Source: Amycolatopsis oliviviridis
GTDB taxonomy: Bacteria; Actinomycetota; Actinomycetes; Mycobacteriales; Pseudonocardiaceae
Assembly: GCF_014654365.1 (NCBI RefSeq)
Contig: NZ_BNAY01000003.1
Span: 124,001-188,000 of the forward strand
DNA length: 64,000 nt
Direction of reading: 5' to 3'
Positions 1 through 7,783 of the stretch are shown piece after piece (within the stretch, counting starts at the first letter, position 1; each line of letters opens with the position of its first letter). The position numbers were made by a program, and so were the translations under genes. Below the pieces are notes generated by a model, which was not told the DNA's origin, did not search any database, and saw only the letters and a list, made by a program, of their open reading frames with translations.

Positions 1-360
1 AGCGCGGTCAACTTCGCCATCGACAAGATCGGCCTGCCCTACGTCTGGGGCGGCAACGGCACCGGCGGCGGCGACCCGGGTTTCGACTGCTCCGGCCTGA
101 CGACGGCCGCGTACGCGAGCGCCGGCGTCAAGCTCATGCGCACCGCCCACACGCAGTACCACAGCGTGAACAAGGTGACCGATCCCCAGCTGGGCGACCT
201 GATCTTCTACGGCGAGCCGAACACGAAGATCCACCACGTCGGGCTGTACATCGGGAACCAGCAGATGATCGACGCCCCGCAGACCGGGCAGGCGGTGCAG
301 GTGCACACCTACCGGAAGCAGGGCGACGACTATGCCGGGGCGGGCCGCCCGACGGCCTGA
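1..360 (+). CDS. NlpC/P60 family cell-wall hydrolase, C-terminal part
   Basis: This is the 3' end of a gene that starts before the window, with 119 residues visible. It shows the C-terminal catalytic domain of NlpC/P60 peptidases, which cut peptide bonds in peptidoglycan stems outside the cell. The Cys nucleophile is in FDCSG (visible residue 30) and the catalytic His is in HHVGLYIG (visible residue 79). The core between them (YVWGG, then GDLIFY) is normal for the family. The reading frame ends in ...GRPTA and stop. The last 75 bp of the gene recur almost intact at 1911-1985, on the far side of the amine oxidase gene. The missing N-terminus probably carries the secretion signal. Confidence 0.88.
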   Translation, partial: SAVNFAIDKIGLPYVWGGNGTGGGDPGFDCSGLTTAAYASAGVKLMRTAHTQYHSVNKVTDPQLGDLIFYGEPNTKIHHVGLYIGNQQMIDAPQTGQAVQVHTYRKQGDDYAGAGRPTA

Positions 361-415
361 AGTCGTGGCCCGCGGCCCGCCGCCGCGCCGGCCCTGCCAA
401 CCGCGATCCTGGTGC

Positions 416-1777
416 TCATCGAGGCAGAAGCGGTGTGACGGCGTCCGCCGCAGCCTCACCAGAGCGCACCGCGCCCTCGATGTAGCCGTACCAGCGCGTC
501 GAGGTTTCCGTTCCCGCCCAATGGATCCGGCCGCAGGGTGCACGCAGGGCCGAGCCTGACCCGGTCCAGGCACCCGGCGGGAACACCGCCGAGTAAGCGC
601 CTCGTGTGAACGGTTCCTCGTTCCAGTTCCGCTCGGCGAAGCCCAGGGGCGCACCGGCTCGTGAACCGAAGAGGCGGGTCAGCGCGTCGAGCAGGATCCT
701 TCGGCGGACGGCTGGGGAACGCGTCCCGAGTTCCCTGGCCGCCGCGCCGGTGACGAACCCGATCAGGACACCCCTGCCGCCGGATCGCGGGCTGCTGTCG
801 ACGGTCATCGCGATCGGGCCGCGCAGGCTCAACGCGGCACCGCTGAGATCCGCCTGCCGCCAGAACGGCTCCGTGTACGTGGCGACGCATTTGAGCACGC
901 TGCCCATCGGAAGCCGCTGCACCAGGTTATCGCGCGCGGGCGGAAGCGGTGGGTGGAAACCGATCCGGGCAGCGAGCGGCGGTGCCACCGCGACCACCGC
1001 GTACCCGGCCCGCCAGGCGGTTCCGTCCTCGGCGGTCACCGTGACACCGGAATCGTCCTGCTCGATCCGCCGGACCGGCTCGCCGAGCCGCAGGACCGGG
1101 CCCAGCCGCTCGGCGAGCTTCCCGGCGAGGCCGTGGGCGCCGCCGTCCAACCGGTCTTGTTGCGCGCCGCCTTCGACGTCGGTCAACGCCGACAGGCTGC
1201 CCGCGGCCCTGATGTAGAACAGCGCGTGCAAGAGCGACAGTTCACTCGGTTCGCAGGCCCAGATGGCCTGGCAGGCGAGTGTGAGGAACCGGCGCCCGCC
1301 CCGGGTCTTCGCGGTGCGATCGATCCAGGTCCGCAAGGTCTGCCCGTCGAACGCGTCCGGGCCGCGCCAGGGCGTCTCGGTGTCGACGGAGCGGGCGAGC
1401 CTGTCGAGACGGGACTGGGCTCGCCCGACGTCGAGCAGCGTCAACGGGCCGAGTTTCGGCACCATGCCACGAAACCCGCGCAAACGCCCGGTCTCGGTTT
1501 CGAGAAGGTTCGCCCCCGCCGTGTACGTCTGGAAGACGGCCACGCCGAGTTCCTCGGCCAGCGCGTACACCCGGTCCTGACCTGGTCCTATGAACTGGCC
1601 GCCGAGATCGACGGCCTCGCCGCCGACTTCGGCACCGACGGTGCGGCCGCCTGCTTGAGGGCAGGCTTCGAGCAGAAGAACCCGTACTCCGCGACCGCGG
1701 AGACGATGCGCGCAAACGAGACCTGCCATACCGGCGCCGACCACGACGACATCGATCTCGGAACTGTGGTGGGACAC
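416..1777 (-). CDS. flavin-containing amine oxidase (monoamine oxidase-like)
   Basis: This encodes an FAD-dependent oxidase of the monoamine oxidase / phytoene-desaturase fold, about 453 residues. The dinucleotide-binding motif GAGMAG is at residues 14-19, followed by the acidic end of the second strand, GGRTVG, and the DLGGQFIG segment. The C-terminal FAD motif WAGTETSTRWYGYIEGAV is intact. I chose the GTG start at 1777 because AGGAGG lies four bases before it. The open frame runs on to 1903, but that extension would add a hydrophobic leader without a good ribosome site. The amine substrate cannot be told from sequence. The gene sits on the opposite strand between two copies of the NlpC/P60 gene tail, which suggests it was inserted there. 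Confidence 0.85.
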   Translation of the reverse strand: MSHHSSEIDVVVVGAGMAGLVCAHRLRGRGVRVLLLEACPQAGGRTVGAEVGGEAVDLGGQFIGPGQDRVYALAEELGVAVFQTYTAGANLLETETGRLRGFRGMVPKLGPLTLLDVGRAQSRLDRLARSVDTETPWRGPDAFDGQTLRTWIDRTAKTRGGRRFLTLACQAIWACEPSELSLLHALFYIRAAGSLSALTDVEGGAQQDRLDGGAHGLAGKLAERLGPVLRLGEPVRRIEQDDSGVTVTAEDGTAWRAGYAVVAVAPPLAARIGFHPPLPPARDNLVQRLPMGSVLKCVATYTEPFWRQADLSGAALSLRGPIAMTVDSSPRSGGRGVLIGFVTGAAARELGTRSPAVRRRILLDALTRLFGSRAGAPLGFAERNWNEEPFTRGAYSAVFPPGAWTGSGSALRAPCGRIHWAGTETSTRWYGYIEGAVRSGEAAADAVTPLLPR

Positions 1778-1910
1778 GAACCCTCCTGGTAGGTGAGTCG
1801 TGTTCGCGGCCAGCACGAACACGACAGCGCACCCACCTACCACCACGGCGCTGACTTGGATTGTCTTCAATTGTCGGCGCAGATCATTTCCATTCGGCGC
1901 CACGGTGTCA

Positions 1911-1997
1911 ACCGGTCAGGCGGTGCAGGTGCACACCTACCGGACGCCGGGCGACGATTACGCCGGAGCCAGCCGCCCGACGGCCGGATCCGCCTAG
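1911..1997 (+). pseudogene. duplicated 3' tail of the NlpC/P60 gene
   Basis: Bases 1911-1985 match 283-357 at about 67 of 75 positions with no gaps. They encode the same peptide (TGQAVQVHTYR...GDDYAG...RPTA) in frame, ending at a TAG at 1995-1997. Nothing upstream of 1911 matches the hydrolase gene, so this is an orphan gene end, not a second gene. It lies upstream of the start of the divergently oriented amine oxidase gene. Confidence 0.8.
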
Positions 1998-2006
1998 AGT
2001 GACCGC

Positions 2007-2537
2007 GTGTATTCACCGATCCCGGTCCTGAACGAACTGAAGGATCTCTACGACTCGACCCGCGACTACCTCGCCGACGGCTTCGAGCTGTACGGCTACG
2101 ACGACAAGGAACGCTTTCCCCAGGAACTGGACGATCCGGAGTTCCTGTCCCGGTTGATCCCCATCGCCCAGGCGAACGGAAGCGGCTCGACGTACGCGAT
2201 CTGGCGGTCCTCCGACGAGCCGGACCTCGCCCTGCTGCCTGTCGTGGTCTTCGGCGACGAAGGCGGCGAGCACGTCATCGCCCGCGACTTCCGGGATTTC
2301 CTGCGCCTGCTGGGCCACGACACCGAAATCACCGTCGACCACGACTCGGCCTACTACTTCCGGGACGAAGACGACGATCACAGCGGCTCGCACGAGATGT
2401 TCGTCGCGTGGCTCCGGGAACGCGGCCTGGCACCGGCAGAGGACCCGGACGCCGTGATCGCCGCCGCCCAGGAGATCCACGGGGAGCGGTTCCGGGCGTG
2501 GCTCACCCCGTTCTACGAAAAACTCGGCTGGGCCTGA
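2007..2537 (+). CDS. SUKH (SMI1/KNR4)-like hypothetical protein
   Basis: This encodes a 176-residue acidic soluble protein without signal peptide or membrane segment. The stretch LLPVVVFGDEGGEHVIARDF (about residues 78-97), followed by a helix and a C-terminal helical part, resembles the SUKH/SMI1-KNR4 fold. Members of that fold are often immunity proteins of polymorphic toxins. No toxin gene is next to it here, so the role is open. The GTG start at 2007 gives the only reasonable N-terminus. The gene ends tail-to-tail with the flavin monooxygenase gene, one base apart. The family assignment is by eye and moderate. Confidence 0.6.
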   Translation: MYSPIPVLNELKDLYDSTRDYLADGFELYGYDDKERFPQELDDPEFLSRLIPIAQANGSGSTYAIWRSSDEPDLALLPVVVFGDEGGEHVIARDFRDFLRLLGHDTEITVDHDSAYYFRDEDDDHSGSHEMFVAWLRERGLAPAEDPDAVIAAAQEIHGERFRAWLTPFYEKLGWA

Positions 2538-2538
2538 C

Positions 2539-3666
2539 TCAGTCCCGCCGCTCGAAGATGTTGAGCAGCTGCTGGGGGATCTCGTCGCCGAAGATGCTTT
2601 CGAGCAGGAAGTCCTCCTCGAGGGGCGTCTCACAGCGGATGAACATCGCCAGCTCGTACTCGGCGAGCGCGGCCTCGACGTCGCCGGGACGCGCGGCGAG
2701 GGCCTTGCCGAGCTCGGCGCCGTCGAGCATGGCCAGGTTGGCGCCTTCCCCGTTCGCCAGCGCAAGATGGGCGGCGTCGCCGAGCAGGGTGACGCCCGGG
2801 ACGCGTTCCCACCGCAGTCCGGACGGCAGCGCGTAGGCGGGACGGTGGATCGGCGCGATGTCGCTTTCGGTGATCAGCGCGGTGAGTTCCGGCGACCAGC
2901 CGTCGAACTCCGCCGCGATCCGCGCCTTGGCCGCTTCCGCGTCCGTGAAGTCGATGGCGTCGAACCACGCCAGCGGCTTCGCGAGTTCCACGTAGGCGTG
3001 CAGGGTGTCGCCGCTTTCCCGGTGGGCGTTGATGCTCAGGCCGGGTTCGATCCCGTTCCCGAACATCGACCCGCCGCCGACCGTCTTCGCCACGTCCGCG
3101 TGCCGGGTGTCCGAGTCGAACAGATAGGTCTCGACGATCGACGTCCCGCTGTATTCGGGCCTGGCGTCCGTGAGCAGCGGCCGAATCCGCGACCACGCGC
3201 CGTCCGCGCCGACCAGCAGCTCGGCGACGACGGTAGTGCCGTTCTCGAAAGTCACCTCGTGGCGGCCGTCGTCGAGTGTCCGGGCACCGACGACCTTGTG
3301 TCCCCAGCGGACGGTGCCTTCGGGGAGCGAGTCGAGCAGCATCCGCCGCAGGTCACCGCGCTGCGCCTCGGGACGGCCGCCGGTGCCGTCGTCCTCTCGC
3401 TCGAACAGGACGGTCCCGTCGATGTTCAGGACCCGCAGCGCCTGGCGGCCTTCCAGGACGATGCCGCGGAACTCGTCCATCAGTCCCGCCGACTCCAGGG
3501 CGAGCTGGCCGTTGTAGTCGTGGATGTCGAGCATCCCGCCCTGCAGCCGCGCGGTCGGGGACGCTTCCGCCTCGTAGACCGCGGACGGGATGCCGTGGAC
3601 GTGCAGGACGCGGGCCAGGGTGAGGCCGCCGAGCCCGGCGCCGATGATCGTGACAGGGGTGTTCAT
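2539..3666 (-). CDS. FAD-dependent monooxygenase, TetX-like
   Basis: This encodes a 375-residue single-component aromatic hydroxylase of the PHBH fold. The N-terminal Rossmann motif GAGLGGL is at about residues 8-14, a GADGAWS segment in the middle (DG motif), and GDAAH at about residue 290 is the second FAD motif. The spacing and the RLQGGMLDIHDYNGQ segment resemble TetX-type flavoproteins, which hydroxylate and inactivate tetracyclines, but substrate prediction from this is unsafe. The ATG at 3666 is preceded by GAGGAG. It lies about 100 bp downstream of the carboxylesterase gene on the same strand and may belong to the same minus-strand run. Confidence 0.85.
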   Translation of the reverse strand: MNTPVTIIGAGLGGLTLARVLHVHGIPSAVYEAEASPTARLQGGMLDIHDYNGQLALESAGLMDEFRGIVLEGRQALRVLNIDGTVLFEREDDGTGGRPEAQRGDLRRMLLDSLPEGTVRWGHKVVGARTLDDGRHEVTFENGTTVVAELLVGADGAWSRIRPLLTDARPEYSGTSIVETYLFDSDTRHADVAKTVGGGSMFGNGIEPGLSINAHRESGDTLHAYVELAKPLAWFDAIDFTDAEAAKARIAAEFDGWSPELTALITESDIAPIHRPAYALPSGLRWERVPGVTLLGDAAHLALANGEGANLAMLDGAELGKALAARPGDVEAALAEYELAMFIRCETPLEEDFLLESIFGDEIPQQLLNIFERRD

Positions 3667-3765
3667 GGTGACTCCTCGGATCGCGACTGGAATGACATTC
3701 CAGAGACTGTCGCGGTCCGCTGGCAGGCCACGCACACGGCGCTGGCACCGGCCTGGCACGTCCTG

Positions 3766-5043
3766 TCAGCCGAAGAACTCGACGGCGTCGTATTCGGCCC
3801 AGCCTGGGTCGCCGGTCCTGGCGAACGCGACCCACGCGCCGTGCGTCCTGGCCGCGAGCCCTTCCGGGACGGGATCGGGGCCGAGGAGACCGGTTTCGCC
3901 GTGCAGCCACGGCTCGTCGGCGACGTCGAAGACGAACGGCAGCTCGACGGTGTGAGCGGCGCCGAGCCGTCCGCTCAACGCTGTCGAGCGGTAGCCGAAC
4001 GAGTAGACGTACGTGCGGCCTTCCGAGACCCGCGCGTGCGCCCGCGCCATCCGCGCCGTCCCGGCCCCGAACAGCGTTTCCCCGAGTTCGGCGGGATTCG
4101 CCGTGCCATAAAGGTTTCCTTCCTCGGTAGTGGTGCCGATGAGCAGGTCGACGTCGCCGCCGAGGAGCCCGTCGGCGGGCTGGACCGGCAGCACCAGGCT
4201 GAACGGGCTCAGCCCCGCCAGCGGATCCGGCGCGGTCTCGGTCCGCAGGTCGAGACCGGCCAGCGCGGGCAGGACCTCCAGGAACCGCTCGTCCGGGAGC
4301 TCCCCGAACGCTTCCGCGGTGGGCTCGACGTTCAGCGCCGAAGCCACCGCCGCGGTGACCCGGCCCGCCTGCTCCGGCGTGAACGCGCCGATCCCGCTGC
4401 CGCTCTGGACGATCGCCCGCCGGAACAGCCCCTTGGCTTCCGGCGCCGCCAGCAACGCTCCGGTGAGCGTGGCGCCCGCGGACTGCCCGAAGACGGTGAC
4501 GTTGCCCGGGTCTCCGCCGAACGCCGCGATCGTGTCCCGCACCCAGCCGAGCGCGGCGATCACGTCGAGCAGGCCCCGGTTGGCCGGAGCGCCCGCCAGG
4601 TCGAGGAAACCGGGGACGCCGAGGCGATAGTTCACCGTCACCAGGACGACGCCGTCGCGTGCGAACGCCCTCCCGTCGTAGAGCGCGGCGCGGTTCGAGC
4701 CGGTGACGAAACCGCCGCCGTGCACGAAGACCATGACCGGACGCTTGCCGTCGTCCGCCGCGGGCGTGGAGACGTCGACGGTCAGGTACTCCTCGCCGCG
4801 CACCCAGCCCGGCCCGAAATACGGCGTCAAGTCGAGCGCGCCGAAGTCGCGCACCGGCTGGGGCGCCGTCGGTGACGGCCGGGTCGCGTCGCGGACGCCG
4901 GACCAGCCGGGGTGCGGAACCGGCGGCCGGAAGCGGCCGGGACCGAGCGGAGCGGCCGCGTACGGGATGGCGCGGTAGAGCTCGCCGAAGGAATCGCGGC
5001 GGCCGCGGACCGAGCCAGCCGGGGTTTCTGCTCGCGGGTACAC
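3766..5043 (-). CDS. type B carboxylesterase
   Basis: This encodes about 425 residues of the alpha/beta-hydrolase carboxylesterase family, which hydrolyses carboxylic esters. It shows the oxyanion motif VFVHGGGF, the nucleophile elbow FGQSAGA, and the family segment NYRLGVPGFLDL. No signal peptide is evident, so a cytoplasmic enzyme is likely. The open frame extends to 5139, but the GTG at 5043 has AAAGGA eight bases upstream and gives the usual N-terminus (VYPRAETPAGSVRG). It is somewhat short for the family (often 480-520 residues), mainly at the C-terminus. It sits 13 bp after the metallo-hydrolase gene and is probably cotranscribed with it. Confidence 0.85.
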   Translation of the reverse strand: MYPRAETPAGSVRGRRDSFGELYRAIPYAAAPLGPGRFRPPVPHPGWSGVRDATRPSPTAPQPVRDFGALDLTPYFGPGWVRGEEYLTVDVSTPAADDGKRPVMVFVHGGGFVTGSNRAALYDGRAFARDGVVLVTVNYRLGVPGFLDLAGAPANRGLLDVIAALGWVRDTIAAFGGDPGNVTVFGQSAGATLTGALLAAPEAKGLFRRAIVQSGSGIGAFTPEQAGRVTAAVASALNVEPTAEAFGELPDERFLEVLPALAGLDLRTETAPDPLAGLSPFSLVLPVQPADGLLGGDVDLLIGTTTEEGNLYGTANPAELGETLFGAGTARMARAHARVSEGRTYVYSFGYRSTALSGRLGAAHTVELPFVFDVADEPWLHGETGLLGPDPVPEGLAARTHGAWVAFARTGDPGWAEYDAVEFFG

Positions 5044-5056
5044 GAAAACGGTCCTT

Positions 5057-5962
5057 TCAGGAGAGGTGGGAGAAGCCGGCCCATCGCGCGATCGCGAACT
5101 TCGACCCGCGGCGTTCGACCCGCACGGCGCCCTGGGCACCGAAGTGCGCGGGGAAGAGGAGCGCGTCGCCGTCGGCGGCCTGGCCGAGCAGTTTGTGCCG
5201 GGTGGCCCGGGAACCGGCCGGGTCTTCGCAATAGGGCGAATTGGTGTCCGGCTCGACGATCTGCAGCGCGGTGTGCACTAGGTCCCCCACGAACAACGCC
5301 CGCTCCCCGCCCGATTCCAGGGTGAGCACGGAAGAGCCGGGAGTGTGGCCGGGGGCGAGGTCGAGCCGCAGGTTCCGGTCGATCCGGTACGTGCCGTCCC
5401 ACAGGTGGGTCAGCCCCGCCTCGTGGACCGGCGCGACACTGTCCTCGAAGACGTTCTGGTTTCCGCGCCCCAGCACGGAATCGTGCGCTTCGGCGGGGTT
5501 CCAGAATTCGAAGTCGGGCCGCGCCATCAGGTACGTGGCGTTCGGGAAGGTCGGCACCCAGGCGCGGCCGTCGAGCCGGGTGTTCCAGCCGACGTGGTCG
5601 ATGTGCAGATGGGTGTTCACGACGACGTCGACGTCCTCGGGCCGCACGCCGGCGGCCGCGAGGTTGTCCAGGTAGGCGGTGTCGAGCCGGTTCCAGACCG
5701 CCGCGTAAGGCCGTTCCTTGTGGTTGCCGACGCCGGTGTCGACGAGGATCGTGCGCCCTTCGCTGCGGATCAGCCAGGACTGGAGCGCGGCGCGGCATTC
5801 GTTGGTCTCGGGGTTCCAGAAGTCGGGCGCGAGCCAGCCTCGATGTTCGTCCCACGAGCCGTCCGGGCTGTCCGGCAGGAATTCGGCCGGGGTCATGCCG
5901 AGTGAGCCGTAGAACTCCTTGACGCGGGTGACCGTGACCTCTCCGATGGTGATCTCGTCCAT
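5057..5962 (-). CDS. metallo-beta-lactamase-fold hydrolase
   Basis: This encodes about 301 residues with the zinc-binding signature THLHIDHVGW and the later conserved His in APGHTPGSS, Asp in FVGDLVHT and His in FPAHFG. These are the ligands of a binuclear metal site. The family includes N-acyl-homoserine lactonases, organophosphate hydrolases and other ester-cleaving enzymes. The long N-terminal part (LAPDFWNPETNECRAALQSW) is seen in many actinobacterial members of unknown substrate. The ATG at 5962 is my choice; a GTG at 5980 is possible. It is transcribed away from the XRE regulator gene at 6065, which probably controls it. Confidence 0.85.
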   Translation of the reverse strand: MDEITIGEVTVTRVKEFYGSLGMTPAEFLPDSPDGSWDEHRGWLAPDFWNPETNECRAALQSWLIRSEGRTILVDTGVGNHKERPYAAVWNRLDTAYLDNLAAAGVRPEDVDVVVNTHLHIDHVGWNTRLDGRAWVPTFPNATYLMARPDFEFWNPAEAHDSVLGRGNQNVFEDSVAPVHEAGLTHLWDGTYRIDRNLRLDLAPGHTPGSSVLTLESGGERALFVGDLVHTALQIVEPDTNSPYCEDPAGSRATRHKLLGQAADGDALLFPAHFGAQGAVRVERRGSKFAIARWAGFSHLS

Positions 5963-6064
5963 GCCGTCGAGCCTGGTCACCGGGCCGGGCGCGAACCACG
6001 CCCGCCTTGTCCTCCCACTGGGAGGGTGTGGCTGCGGCGGGGCGGGCCACGGATACTCGGGATC

Positions 6065-7075
6065 ATGGACGGACCTGGCCCGCTCGGCGACTTCCTGCAG
6101 GCGCGAAGGGCTCGGCTGCGCCCGGAAGACGTCGGCCTGCGCGACTTCGGGGCGCGCCGCCGGGTGGCGGGGCTGCGGCGCGAGGAACTGGCCCAGCTCG
6201 CGGGTGTCAGCGTCTCGTATTACGCGCGGCTGGAGCAGGGCATGTCACGCGGCGCCTCGGCCGAGGTGCTCGACGCCATCGCCCGCGCCCTGCGGCTCGA
6301 CGGCCACGAACGCGAACACCTCGACCGCCTCGCCGGCGCCGCCCGCCGCACGCCACGGGCGCGCCGTCCGCGGCCCGAGAAGCTCCACGACGAGACCCGG
6401 GACCTCCTCCGGACCGTCGACGCGCCCGCGCTGGTGCTCGGCCGCCGCTCCGACGTCCTGGCGTGGAACCCCCTCGGCCACGCCCTGCTGGGCGGGCACC
6501 TGGATTTCCACGCCCCGGACGACCCGGCGCGGCGGCCGAACATGAGCCGGATGCTGTTCCTGGACCCGCACAACCGGGAGCTGTACGTCGAGTGGAAGCG
6601 GAAGATCCGCGCGGCGGTCGGGAATCTGCGGATCTCCGTCGGCAGGCATCCCGACGACCCGCTGCTCGCGGAACTGATCGGCGAGCTGACGATGAAGAGT
6701 CCCGAGTTCGTCTCGCTCTGGGGCGATCACCGCGTGCAGCCCTGCGACGCGGCGGCCTACGAGCTGCGTCATCCGGTCGTCGGCACGGTGACGGTGACCC
6801 AGCAGACCCTGTCGATCGCCCGCTCGCCGGACCAGCTGCTGATCGTGTGCACGACCCCCGCGGACTCTTCCGACGCGCGGGCCCTGGCGCTGCTCCGGCA
6901 GGTGAGCTCAGGCCTTGTCGTGCAAGGTGATCGCGTAGCCGTCCGGGTCGGCGAAGGTGAACGTGCGGCCGAACGGCCCGTCGAACGGCTCCGTGAGGAT
7001 GGTGACGCCCGCGTCGACGAGCCGGTCGTGCAGCGCCTGGGTGTCGTCGGCGTGCAGCCACAGCGCCACTCCTGA
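6065..7075 (+). CDS. XRE/MmyB-type helix-turn-helix regulator with an overrunning 3' end
   Basis: Residues about 5-80 form a helix-turn-helix (GLRREELAQLAGVSVSYYARLEQG). Residues about 105-275 match the MmyB-like ligand-binding domain (WNPLGHALLG, TLSIARSPDQLLIVCTTPADS). Proteins of this family usually end soon after that last motif, at about 280 residues. Here the frame has no stop at that point and reads 168 bp into the convergent glyoxalase gene, giving about 336 residues with a low-complexity tail. A TGA in the +1 frame at 6903-6905 lies where the usual end would be, so a one-base indel may have removed the stop. It is divergent from the metallo-hydrolase/esterase genes, its likely targets. 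Confidence 0.82.
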   Translation: MDGPGPLGDFLQARRARLRPEDVGLRDFGARRRVAGLRREELAQLAGVSVSYYARLEQGMSRGASAEVLDAIARALRLDGHEREHLDRLAGAARRTPRARRPRPEKLHDETRDLLRTVDAPALVLGRRSDVLAWNPLGHALLGGHLDFHAPDDPARRPNMSRMLFLDPHNRELYVEWKRKIRAAVGNLRISVGRHPDDPLLAELIGELTMKSPEFVSLWGDHRVQPCDAAAYELRHPVVGTVTVTQQTLSIARSPDQLLIVCTTPADSSDARALALLRQVSSGLVVQGDRVAVRVGEGERAAERPVERLREDGDARVDEPVVQRLGVVGVQPQRHS

Positions 7076-7279
7076 CCCCGGCCGCGGGGTGATGGCGTCG
7101 AGATCCGTCCCCGGCACGGGTTCCCGCACCGCGAACGGGATCGTCTTGGTGCCGAACACCACCGCGTGGGGTGGTGCGACGGGCAGCCTGGTCAGTCCGA
7201 GGTGGGTCTCGTAGAACGCGGCGGCTCGGTCGAGGTCGCGCACCTGCAGCGAGAAGAAATCGGGTCCGGTCACGGTCAT
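6908..7279 (-). CDS. VOC family protein (glyoxalase/bleomycin-resistance fold)
   Basis: This encodes about 123 residues with the betaalphabetabetabeta pattern of VOC proteins: FFSLQVRDLDRAAAFYETHLGL at the N-terminus and FADPDGYAITLHD at the end. Such proteins are either metalloenzymes (lyases, isomerases, dioxygenases) or drug-binding proteins, and the substrate is unknown. The ATG at 7279 has GGAGG five bases upstream. The gene is divergent from the MarR gene, with two matching operators between them, so MarR control is likely. Its 3' half is also read through by the overrunning regulator gene on the other strand. Confidence 0.85.
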   Translation of the reverse strand: MTVTGPDFFSLQVRDLDRAAAFYETHLGLTRLPVAPPHAVVFGTKTIPFAVREPVPGTDLDAITPRPGSGVALWLHADDTQALHDRLVDAGVTILTEPFDGPFGRTFTFADPDGYAITLHDKA

Positions 7280-7289
7280 GTCGTCCTCC

Positions 7290-7307
7290 ATGTCAGTGTG
7301 TTGACAT
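7290..7307. promoter_or_regulatory. MarR operator 1, ATGTCA-N6-TGACAT
   Basis: This is a perfect inverted repeat with 6-bp arms and a 6-bp spacer. It lies just upstream of the glyoxalase start codon in the glyoxalase/marR intergenic region. The same arms recur 27 bp away at 7317-7334. Length and symmetry fit a dimeric MarR-type repressor site. Binding is inferred. Confidence 0.7.
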
Positions 7308-7316
7308 CGCAAAGGT

Positions 7317-7334
7317 ATGTCATGATGCTGACAT
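7317..7334. promoter_or_regulatory. MarR operator 2, ATGTCA-N6-TGACAT
   Basis: This second site has the identical arms and spacing but a different spacer sequence. It overlaps the ATG of the marR gene (7333-7335), which suggests autorepression. That gene has no ribosome-binding site ahead of it and is probably translated from a leaderless transcript, so a repressor here would block the promoter. Confidence 0.7.
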
Positions 7335-7782
7335 GAGTCAAGGCGAGACGGTCGGCCCGCTGGAGCAGTCGGTGGGGTACCTGCTGAAACGAGCGGCGAC
7401 GGCGCTGCGCACGGCCATGGACACCGCGTTGCGCCCCCTCGACCTCACGGTGCCGCAGTACTCCTGCCTCGAAGTGCTGTCACAGCGGCCGGGCCTGTCC
7501 AACGCGGAACTGGCCAGGGCCGTGTTCGTCACCCGGCAGTCGATGAACCTCGTGCTGCGCGGCTTGCAGGACCGCGGCCTGGTCACCCGCCCGGCGACGG
7601 CGCCGCAGGGCCGCGCGCTGCCCAGCACCCTCACCCCCGCCGGACGCGCCCAGCTCCGCGCCGCCAGCGGTCTCGTGCGCGAGGTCGAGAAGCGGATGCT
7701 CGAACCGTTTTCCGCGCCCGGCCGGGATCGGCTGCTGCACGACCTCGCCGCCTGCGTCGGCGCGCTGTCCCCGCAAGAGTGA
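7333..7782 (+). CDS. MarR family transcriptional regulator
   Basis: This encodes 149 residues with the winged-helix core of MarR proteins. PQYSCLEVLSQRPGLSNAEL and VTRQSMNLVLRGLQDRGLV form the DNA-binding helices, and the wing carries ...RALPSTLTPAG. Dimerisation helices lie at both ends. The start is the ATG at 7333, which itself lies in a palindromic operator. No Shine-Dalgarno is visible. It is divergent from the glyoxalase gene and is most likely its regulator, responding to a small phenolic or electrophilic ligand as is typical of the family. It ends one base before the convergent lipoprotein gene. Confidence 0.88.
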   Translation: MSQGETVGPLEQSVGYLLKRAATALRTAMDTALRPLDLTVPQYSCLEVLSQRPGLSNAELARAVFVTRQSMNLVLRGLQDRGLVTRPATAPQGRALPSTLTPAGRAQLRAASGLVREVEKRMLEPFSAPGRDRLLHDLAACVGALSPQE

Positions 7783-7783
7783 C

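Noticed and set aside
1778..1903. N-terminal extension of the amine oxidase
   Set aside because: The GTG at 1777 has a strong ribosome site directly upstream; the extension lacks one and would reach almost to the duplicated gene tail.
2767..4875. A 702-codon plus-strand open frame
   Set aside because: It lies antisense to the monooxygenase and esterase genes, has the Arg/Pro/Gly-rich composition of frames opposite high-GC genes, and has no family motif.
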